A stretch of DNA of 64,000 nt from Nereocystis luetkeana (lineage: Eukaryota > Sar > Phaeophyceae > Laminariales > Laminariaceae): NCBI GenBank assembly GCA_031213475.1, contig JARUPZ010000034.1:620001-684000 (forward strand), in the 5' to 3' direction. Each line of letters begins with the position of its first letter. Positions within the stretch are counted from its first letter, which is position 1. Shown here one piece after another: positions 57,101 through 64,000 of the stretch. Made by a program: the position numbers and the translations under genes. A model generated the notes under the pieces. It made no database searches, had not been told where the DNA came from, and worked only from the letters and a program-made list of their open reading frames with translations.

Positions 57101-60100
57101 ACGAGTATATAAACATGTTTATGAATCGTGCATAAGTCGAGAGCCAACATTTCTCAAAAGCCCTTACTTAGCACTGCACGGTTTTTTCCAAAAATTGAAT
57201 AAAAAGATGTCCCCCAAAACGTCGTGTGCAGTCACTGTCAGTCAGTCAGTCAGTCATCCAGTATGTCACTCATTCAGTCAGTCAGCCAGTCAGCCAGTCA
57301 GTCAGTCAGCCAGTCACTCAAGTCACTCCCGAAGGATAGCTGCATGTCTCCATGCCACGATATTTAATACGAGGCATTCATCGGTCTGAAGGAGTCTTAC
57401 CAGATGTCGCCGTTCTGGACACCGTCGAAGCCGTTCGTGCACGTGGACGCAGCTTCAAGAGTCCAGACGTTGAAAACAATCGTGGACCGACGCATCACGA
57501 TGGGAGAGGAGAGCGGAGGGGGGCGAGGGGGGGAAGGGGGGGGGGGGGGGGGAAACGAAAGAAAAAAAATTGGTGGCGGGCACAAGCGTCCGCACAACAG
57601 CGTTTATTCCTATATGCGGCTACGGCAATGCATAACACGAGTATACCCTAGGCAAGCACAAACTCAGTACGCCCCTCGCCCCCACCCACCCACCCACCCA
57701 CCCACCCCCACACCCTCATCTTACCGAACGGAGCAGCCACACCGGGCACGCCCGCGGGAGCCGGGGTGTAATTCTGGATCACGCACGGCGCCACAATGCC
57801 GTTGCCGTTGCCGCAGAAGTTCTGCTCGAGCAGCACGGTCGAGGCGCAGCAGTTGCTCGAGCCCCCCGTTCCGGGGATCGTTCCGCAGCCCACGCCGCCG
57901 CACTGTCCGCACTCCTCCTTACAGCAGGCAGCGCCGTTCTGCACGCCGGGGAGCCCGTTGCTGCACGTAGATTGAACTGCCAGGATTGAAAAAAAAAAAA
58001 AAAAAAAACGGGGCGAAAAAAAAAAGAAACCACCATCAAATCAGACCAAAACAAGGAAAAAAGCGGGGAGCAAACAAAATGGAGAACCGGACAACAAACA
58101 AACTGCGGTGGAGGATTAAGGAGCCAGGCAAGAAACATAATTTGGGGGGAGAGAACGGATGGAGGGCCGGAATGATTGGGCGAAAACATGGAACCACAAA
58201 CACGAACAAAAAAAATGCGATAGAAAAAAAGATTCACACAGAAAAGAGAGGGGTCAGGACAGACGGAACCCGACAAAACAAATGTTTGGGTTGCAAACCG
58301 TAACCAGCCAAGAAAAATCATACGTAGGGGGTTAACGAAACGGATGCGGAGGAGGGCGAGGGAGGGAGGGAAGGAGGGAAGGGGCAGGAGTGGGGGCGGG
58401 GGGGGGCAGTGTTGACGACTTGGCCCAGCTTTGATTACGTAAATAGTTCATAACTCGCACTAACTCCTTCCTTGACTAACCCTTTTAGGACTGCAGTCCC
58501 GTTTTGGGGACAACCTATTACGGGGGATCATACCAGGTAGTAAATAGGACCAAATATTGTTAATAAAAATAGCGAAACACATAGGTTTTTGGGTGTACCG
58601 TAGGTCCTATTTAATATGGCCCCCCGTAATAGAACTGAGTGCTTCGTGCCGAAAACGGGACTATAGTTTGTCCTAAAAGGCTAATTACTAGAATTTTCCC
58701 GTACGATCGGGTTGGGTTTAGGGTTTTTTTACGGTCGCGTATACTAACCACTGCTGTGTCGAACCAGGGCTAAGGTGATATGTGTACAGCCCTCGTGAGG
58801 CGTCGCGGGGGGGGGGGGAGGGGGGGGAGGGGGGGGGGGTGTACTCGATAGGAGAGATGTACTCGATCTCATGCATGGCCGTAGTCGTATGACCATAGAC
58901 GCTCGCATCCCTACAATACCGGGACGGAGCATGTTGGGTTTTCACCGACCAGGCAGACATTGCTTGCACCAAGCGCGAAGCGCCGTGAGGTGTCTGGCGA
59001 GTCTCATGAAGGGTGAGCTGCATCCTACTAAGAACCGCTTTTGAGGCGGACTTGCATATGGACGACAGCTTCAATGAGTTGATTTAATTTCCGGGGGGGG
59101 GAGGGGGGGTACTCATGTCATGCATGGCCGTAGTCGTATGAGCATAGACCCTCGCATCCCAACAGCGCCCGGGACCTATACAGCACATCGGGTTTTCACG
59201 GACCAAGCAGGCATTGCTTGCACTAAGCGCGGAGCGCCGTGGGGTGTTCGGCGAGTCGCATGCAGGGTGAGCTGCATCCTACTAGGGAGCTTGTTAGGCG
59301 GACTTGCACATACTGTAGATGACAGCTTCAATGAGTCAATTTAATTTCCGGTGTGGCCAATTCCAGGGACCACTATGGGGGTACTATGTAACTGCCTCGT
59401 GGGTGGCTTACCATGAACACTACGTGATGCGACCATTCCCCTTGTGCGGAGTAAAGGTTCTTCCTTCCGCACAAATGATCTATAACTCGATCGCCTGCTG
59501 TGACTGACCGCCAAAAAAAAACAAAACGGTACCCTGGGTGCCTGCCGTAGCTCAAGTAATGATCATAAGGTTTCACGGTGTCGTTGCCAACCGACACCAA
59601 CCCAACCAATAGATGGAGGAGGGAAGGGGGGGGGGGGGGGGGGGGGTCAGTGGATATAAAAACGACACCGAAGTTGTGGGCGAAGCGAAGGAAGGGGAGG
59701 AGAGGTCGCTTCTTTTGGCCGCGATGGGCAATGAGTGAGCGATGGAGACCGATGGGTAATCGACCACATACCACTAGCAATCAAGAGTGAAAGAGAAAAA
59801 CGCATAGATTGAGACGGAGAGGCACTCGCCGACAGGATAGGCAGTACCGACGAAGGCGGGATTGACAGGGGACGGGGTGAAGCCGCCGATGATGCAAGGT
59901 GGTTCAACTCCGTTTCCGCACATCTGGCCAGGTCATGGATGGGGGGGTGTGCACACAAGAACACACGTACACACGGCAACAAGCAAGAAACGAGAGGCAA
60001 AAGGTAAGAGAGGGGAGAAAAAATAGGTAACATGCAACGGACAACGGGCAGAATAACAAGGGGGAAGAGAAGATACTAGAGACACGGGACACACGACAAG

Positions 60101-63100
60101 ATGCCATCGTACCGTGTAAGAGGTATGGATGGCACTGTCGGTACCTACTGGCACTTGAATAGTTACCTTCGACGATAGCTAAAATCACGCAAGGAGTCGA
60201 CAGTCGTGTACCTGGTATGGTGTACATACCTACAGTACATACCAGGTACGAATAGTAGCACACGCACACGGTTGATGATTCTCAAAGTCGGTTTCTGGCC
60301 TAGATATATTTGTAGAACTCTAAATCTTGATTGACCCTCCCCCCCCCTCCCAAGCAAAGACGTATGGCCGTAGTCTTATGGCCATAGAATAGATGCAAAC
60401 GACGGAGCATGTCGGGTTTTCACCGACCAGGCAGACATTGCTTGCACCAAGCGCGAAGCGCCGTTAGGTGTCCGGCGAGTCGCATGAAGGGCGAGCTGCA
60501 TCCTACTAAGAACCGCTTGTAGAGGAACTTGCATACGGAAGACAGCTTCAAATTAGTTAAATTAATTTCCGGTGTAGACATTTCCAGAGACGCCAATGAG
60601 GAGGCGGGGGGGGGGGGGGTACTCGATAGGAGAGATGTACTCGATAGGAGAGATGTACTCGATCTCATGCATGGCCGTAGTCGTATGACCATAGACACGG
60701 GGGGGGGGGGGGGTAAGTGACTAACCTGGCCAGTCTCTCGGACGGAGGAGGAGCAGCAGAAGTCGGACCCGCCTGTTCCGGGGACGGTACCGCAGCCAGC
60801 CCCTCCACACTGCCCACAAGCCTGCGGTAATACAAAAGCGGGACAGCATACAAGGAGCAGGTGGTGAACCGGCAGCGTACCATCATCACCACCACCATCA
60901 CAAACCATCACAACACCACGGCCGCCATCGCCACCATACCTACCAGCATCACCACTGCCACTACAAACATTGGGCTGTTGCAGTATTACGGGGGACCATA
61001 GTAAATAGGACCAAATATATTCATAATAAAAATAGCGAAATAAATAGGTTTCAGTGTGTACCGTAGGTCCTATTTAATAGGGTTCCCCGAAATAGTACAA
61101 AACACCCCACAAATGTCCAGCACGGGACGACTATTAATAGTCACCCACCTCAAGACAGCAGACGTCCAGGTCCTGGTAGCCAGGCATGCCGTTGCTGCAT
61201 GTGCTGGGAACTGTCACAGCATGAAAGGATAGGATATTAATGGGGAGTATATACCCAATGGACAGAATATGGGGGATGGGCGGTAGTCAGTCCTTGCTAA
61301 TACTATGTGCCTCGTCTGTCGATTGGAATGATTGAAGAACATCAGAAGTGCTTCTGCAGAAACGGCCGCGTTTTATACTGCCGCTGCCACCATTATCGAT
61401 ACTACTACCTATACTACTACCACTACGACTACCACTGTTCATAATATTGTTGATGCTATTACTACTACATATATTACTGCTACATATACTACTACTACTG
61501 CTGCTACTACTGCTGCTGCTACTATCATTGGCTAGCACCAACATTAGAATACCATCAATACCAACTAGTACAATACTGCTGTGCAAATAAAAACGTTCAC
61601 AAGTACAGCAAACAACACACACCATAGCAGCACACATCGCATAAACCAAATGCCCACACGCACACCAAAGAGTCCTATTAAGATCCGAAGCGGCAAGCTC
61701 TACAGCTATTCGCTCTGCTACACCATCTCACCAACGGGAGCAGCAGAGCCAAAGTCTGGAACCACCGGAGCTGGAGTGTAGCCTTCGATCACGCACGGAG
61801 ATTCGTTGGTCACATCGCACGACTGGCCTGCCGTCTTTACGAACGAAAGCACGAGACGGCACAACAAAGTGTGGTGAGCTCAAGCTGGCTCAATATATTT
61901 TCGTGTATCTTACCAATCCGCCGGAGGATTATAAACCGAAGCAAAAACAAAACCAAACAAAAATAGCGCAAGAGCAAAACAAGCGTCGTCGCGGGAAAAG
62001 GCAGTCATGGGGTCCGGGGTGGCAGTTCCTACAATATTTTAGCATGAGGCACGAGCGGCGCCTCCTTTTGGCAAAAAATGGTACGCCGTGCCGTGTATTC
62101 AGATGTTCGACGACAAGCAGGGTACGTGTCTTCAAGCTCAGGGCACGGGTTGGTATCCAAATAACAATAACCAGGGCGTTTTTCTGTGCGGGGTTAGGGA
62201 ACTGCTTGGTTACAACCACCATGAGCGCAGACAGACATTCATTTCCAGGTAGAGTTACGTATATACAACCGTCACGATTACGGTGCTTTGTTACTTGGAC
62301 ACGTAGCACACCGGGTCTGTTGTCTAGAATAGGCATAGGCAAAATCGGTATGATCCTATTCCTATAGGAGGCCTATCTACGGTTGCTCGTGATAGGGATC
62401 GATCGGCACGTTGTGGAGCCAGCTGAGGCCGACATAAGATATCGACATGCAATACTCCAACCTATTGACGTATTGACAGACCAACAGGCGCATTCAACAA
62501 GCTACTGCCCAGAGTTCGATACTTGGCACATAGGATTGTCTATCAAGCTTAGCTTTACCCTTACTATCAAAATTCGGTTGATCGATGATACTGGAACTCC
62601 CGAAGCGAGGAAAGAGCCTCAGAGCCCGCACCACTGCCGAAACCTTCTCTTATCTCACCCCCCTCCCCTAATCCTGCACGCCTACACATGCTCATACTCT
62701 CTGGAAAACTCACCAGGACGATGGACGAGCAGCACGCCGCAGACCCAGCAGTACCAGAGATCGCTCCGCAGCCATCGCCACCACACTGACCACAGTTTGC
62801 CGCGCAGCACTGTCATCCCGCACCAATGACGTGTTCAGGCGGTTTTGCGGCGGGGGGGGGGGGGGGGGGGGGGGGGTACTCATGCCATGCATGGGGAGGA
62901 GGGAGTAGGTCTGCTTTGTGCCGTGGCACGTAAAGGTGCTATGAATACGCGCATACCTGGTAGTATATACGGTTGCGGTGTGTGTCCTAACGAAACATGT
63001 GCCGATGAGCTCCAAATAGCGCGAAAAAGTAAAGACTTCTTCCGGTCGATCAGTAATCCACTGAAGTAGCCCCGCAGATAAATGCTAAACCGCCGGCCAA

Positions 63101-63462
63101 TGGCATTTGGATTCCTTTCAATTAGCCGGCAACGGACAAAGCGTGTACGCGTGTCGATCGGATGTCATCCTGCAACAATGAACAAAATAACGCGTGGACT
63201 GAACGGATATTATCCTGCTGCAAATAACGACGACGTGGGTCCGACGCAAAACGTGCCGCAAACAGCCATTAAAAACCACGTGGACCCAACGGATACCATT
63301 CTCTGCTAACAACCACATGATAAACGCGTGGGTGCAACGGATATCTTCCCGCAAACAACCACTAAAGCCCACGTGGATCGAACGAATGTCTTCCTGGCGC
63401 AAAATATCTTACCGCAGCTCCGTCTTGGAATCCAAGGATGCCGTTGGAGCAGGTGGATGAGC
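51048..63462 (-). CDS. modular cysteine-rich extracellular protein, 12 exons, 5' end beyond the window
   Basis: Exons on the minus strand: 63462-63413, 62809-62714, 61822-61732, 61210-61149, 60821-60726, 59923-59830, 57976-57725, 57452-57401, 55333-55137, 54161-54103, 53202-53064 and 51256-51048. They give about 464 residues. Five modules repeat the scheme STCSNGxxGxQ, CC, CGQCGGxGCG, PGTxG, CC, C, PC(I/V)(I/V) and TP(A/S)P. Modules join at phase 1 on both sides, so each is a symmetrical cassette. The last exon has a Thr/Pro linker (TPAPTMAPATTPVPTPTP), two Asn-Ser-Thr/Ser sites and a hydrophobic tail (VGLVPLVASLAAFLGALAF) ending HHSRC, either a membrane anchor or a GPI signal. An upstream exon must exist because the first one starts in mid-codon. 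Dense Cys pairs imply disulphides and export; a binding or wall role is inference. Confidence 0.85.
53520..53675. repeat. 83-bp tandem duplication, diverged
   Basis: Two units, each with TTTTCGA, a CTC(A/T)AC stretch, an A-run and TATGTGACGTCTA or CATGTGACGTCTA. They lie in the intron between the last two-but-one exons of the cysteine-rich gene. The TGACGTCT word resembles a CRE/bZIP site, but its position in an intron makes a regulatory role speculative. Confidence 0.5.
55895..55970. repeat. TATCTGTAGATGAA minisatellite
   Basis: About five units of 15 bp in the 54162-55136 / 55334-57400 intron region; in one frame it reads as VDELSVDELSVDD. Considered non-coding because it lies within the intron between module 4 exons. 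Confidence 0.75.
56213..56311. mobile_element. MITE-B copy in an intron of the cysteine-rich gene
   Basis: 99 bp, TTACGGGGGACCATAGTAAA / TTTACTATGGTCCCCCGTAA ends and TA duplications; well preserved. Confidence 0.92.
56521..56563. repeat. half copy of MITE-A
   Basis: CTTTTGGGACTGCAGTCCCG followed by TTTTGGGGAC matches one arm of MITE-A; the second arm is missing. It lies 270 bp from a complete copy. Confidence 0.6.
56829..56925. mobile_element. MITE-A copy in an intron of the cysteine-rich gene
   Basis: 97 bp, TTAACCCCTTTAGAACCGCA and its near-perfect reverse complement, TTAA borders; centre CTTGGACTTTGAATGGT. One position of the right arm differs (TTCTAATAGGG). Confidence 0.92.
57236..57325. 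repeat. (CAGT)n microsatellite
   Basis: CAGTCAGTCAGTCAGTCA with occasional CCAGT and CACT variants over about 90 bp, just inside the acceptor side of the intron between modules 3 and 4. Confidence 0.9.
57725..57976 (-). other. module 3 of the cysteine-rich protein, whole module in one exon
   Basis: A 252-bp exon holds the complete module: QSTCSNGLPGVQNGAACC, CGQCGGVGCGTIPGTGG, NCCASTVLLEQNFC, APCVIQNYTPAPAG, ending APF plus one base. Both borders are phase 1. The two internal introns present in modules 1 and 2 are absent, making this the intron-poor form and the best definition of the domain. Confidence 0.9.
58476..58684. mobile_element. MITE-A copy split by a MITE-B insertion
   Basis: Left arm CTAACCCTTTTAGGACTGCA...GGGGACAAC at 58476-58515. 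Right arm CCGAAAACGGGACTATAGTT...AAAAGGCTAA ends at 58684. Between them sits a complete MITE-B. In intact MITE-A copies the break point reads ACAAACTACTT, which offers the TA that MITE-B duplicates. Confidence 0.88.
58518..58629. mobile_element. MITE-B copy nested in MITE-A, carrying a TACCAGGTA insertion
   Basis: 112 bp with TA on both sides (58516-58517 and 58630-58631). Where the other copies read ACCATAGTAAATAGG this one reads ATCATACCAGGTAGTAAA, a net gain of 7 bp at the TA. Confidence 0.9.
58800..59092 (+). repeat. poly(G)-headed dispersed repeat, copy 1
   Basis: G-runs, then GTACTCGATAGGAGAGATG, CATGCATGGCCGTAGTCGTA, TTTTCACCGACCAGGCAGAC, GCACCAAGCGCGAAGCGCCG, GAGCTGCATCCTACTA and ATTTAATTTCCGG. 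A second copy follows head to tail. Not coding: frames are not conserved. Possibly a small non-autonomous element. Confidence 0.8.
59093..59360 (+). repeat. poly(G)-headed dispersed repeat, copy 2
   Basis: Tandem neighbour of copy 1 with the same landmarks, from GGGTACTCATGTCATGCATG to ATTTAATTTCCGGTGTGG. It lies in the intron between modules 2 and 3 of the cysteine-rich gene. Confidence 0.8.
60355..60705 (+). repeat. poly(G)-headed dispersed repeat, copy 3 plus the start of a fourth
   Basis: 60355-60575 matches the body (GTATGGCCGTAGTC to TTAATTTCCGGTGTAG). 60607-60700 is a new G-run head with GGTACTCGATAGGAGAGATG in duplicate and CATGCATGGCCGTAGTCGTA, broken off at another G-run. The donor of the exon at 60726 lies only 20 bp away. 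Confidence 0.75.
60984..61096. mobile_element. MITE-B copy in an intron of the cysteine-rich gene
   Basis: Left end TTACGGGGGACCATAGTAAA; right end diverged (TATTTAATAGGGTTCCCCGAAATAG). Flanked by TA. Older than the copies at 50926 and 56213. Confidence 0.85.
61385..61540. repeat. (TACTAC/CTG)n microsatellite
   Basis: Irregular run of ACTACTACC, TGCTACTACTGCTGCTGC and related triplets in the intron between exons 61822-61732 and 61210-61149. It reads as poly-Thr or poly-Leu in the two open plus-strand frames, which are therefore discarded. Confidence 0.85.
61732..63462 (-). other. module 1 of the cysteine-rich protein (three exons)
   Basis: Exon 63462-63413 codes SSTCSNGILGFQDGAA. Exon 62809-62714 codes CCAANCGQCGGDGCG, then a stretch ending ACCSSIVL. 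Exon 61822-61732 codes SCDVTNESPCVIEGYTPAP and ends APV plus one base. The GGCCAG acceptor of the third exon, rather than the GGCAG six bases earlier on the minus strand, keeps the frame. Confidence 0.85.
63140..63400. repeat. 60-bp minisatellite in the intron next to module 1
   Basis: Four to five units with CAACGGATATCTTCC-like, AACAACCACTAAA-like and CCACGTGGA(C/T)C words. It abuts the donor of the first visible exon (63413). Confidence 0.75.
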
Positions 63463-63799
63463 CTAGCATCAAGAGGACAAGCAGGTACGTCGAAAGAAGG
63501 GGGGGACAGATGCCATCAGGGAGGGGTAACGGAGGGAACAAGCGCTTCAGGAAACGCAATGATTCAAACAGAAAAAAAGCCGCTCACGAACACGAGGCCT
63601 TCTTGCCATTTTTTCGTGTATGCGACTCGTTCAGTACACGTTACGGCGACGCGCAACAGGATACATGCACCGTCACAACGGTCAAGGCCTTGCGTCAACC
63701 AATCAGAGCCGCCTGCGTCAACCAATAACCAACCAGAACCGTCTGCGTCAAAGCACAGGGCGACGTGGTGTATGAGCCTTTTCTGTTGGGCCCTCACCG

Positions 63800-64000
63800 A
63801 TGGTCAAGTGGTATTTCACGCGCACGAGCAAGAATTGTTTGACGTATGAGCAAGTATTGTTAGTCCTCACCGACGAACAGGTGTTATTTCACGCATGGGC
63901 AAAATACGTTCGGCGCATGAGCACACTTTTGGTCTGCCGCATGAGCAAGTTATGTTTGACGCATGAGCAAGGACTAATTGACGCAAGCATGAGCACAGTT
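63800..64000. repeat. GACGCATGAGCAAG short tandem repeat at the window edge
   Basis: Repeats of about 20-30 bp, TTTGACGCATGAGCAAG and variants, continue to the right edge. They should lie in the intron upstream of the first visible exon of the cysteine-rich gene. Confidence 0.65.

Larger units (their letters stand above)
55137..57452 (-). other. module 4 of the cysteine-rich protein (two exons)
   Basis: Exon 57452-57401 (52 bp) codes ASTCTNGFDGVQNGDI and ends in TG. Exon 55333-55137 completes the Cys codon and codes CAENCGQCGGAGCG, PGTAG, DACCSTS, SCQNAGAAPCIITDW, ending SAAPV plus one base. The second internal intron of modules 1 and 2 is absent. The intron between the two exons, about 2.1 kb, holds a MITE-A and a MITE-B. 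Confidence 0.88.
59830..61210 (-). other. module 2 of the cysteine-rich protein (three exons)
   Basis: Exon 61210-61149 codes PSTCSNGMPGYQDLDVCCLE. Exon 60821-60726 codes ACGQCGGAGCGTVPGTGG and ends RETGQ. Exon 59923-59830 codes MCGNGVEPPCIIGGFTPSP and ends AYPV plus one base. The phase-correct donor after the last exon is G|GCGAGT, a GC donor; no usable GT lies close by. Confidence 0.85.

Noticed and set aside
53064-63462. Fungal-type cellulose-binding domain (CBM1) for the CGQCGG modules
   Set aside because: CBM1 shares GQCGG, but its Cys spacing, aromatic residues and length differ. The resemblance is short and could be convergent.

Overview
The window is nuclear DNA of an intron-rich eukaryote. 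Two genes can be reconstructed from split exons with consistent reading phase; almost all the rest is transposon debris, satellites and minisatellites. Exons are short, introns are long and GT-AG (one GC-AG candidate), and (CAG)n/(GCA)n tracts are common. One gene is a secreted-type protein built from a CGQCGGxGC cysteine module that I associate with stramenopile algae. A stramenopile, with a brown alga as first guess, fits best; no taxonomic marker is present, so this is inference.

Layout. 1-3.5 kb: GTCCACGGAC-type and CCATGG/GCCGTGG-type palindrome-rich minisatellites. 3.7-4.4 kb: tRNA-derived SINEs, one apparently inside another. 4.5-8.5 kb: a degraded retroelement with a gag-like frame. 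9.47-14.05 kb: an LTR retrotransposon relic with matching LTRs and a CTCTT target duplication. 15.0-24.0 kb: a complete nine-exon flavin-dependent monooxygenase gene on the minus strand (700 residues). 24.8-25.2 kb: another SINE with a long poly(A). 26-34 kb: short repeats, MITEs and no convincing gene. 35-40.9 kb: coding relics, including a LINE reverse transcriptase (plus) and an unidentified relic (minus). 40.9-47.3 kb: a satellite field of about 16 diverged units of 250-380 bp, interrupted by foreign insertions. 51.0-63.5 kb and probably beyond the right edge: the modular cysteine-rich gene (minus), with 12 exons and five modules in view, ending in a hydrophobic tail.

Repeat families. MITE-A has TTAA ends and a near-perfect hairpin (piggyBac-like). 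MITE-B has TA target duplications and TTACGGGGGACC ends (Tc1/mariner-like). Several MITE-B copies lie in introns, and one begins 18 bp beyond the stop codon of the cysteine-rich gene.

The most striking signal is the 9-mer TACCWGGTA (W = A or T). I count 27 exact copies where about half a copy is expected by chance. In two unrelated repeat families, sister copies carry plain TA where one copy carries TACCAGGTA. This is what a 5-bp CCWGG footprint plus a duplicated TA would look like. One copy supplies part of a splice acceptor of the monooxygenase gene.
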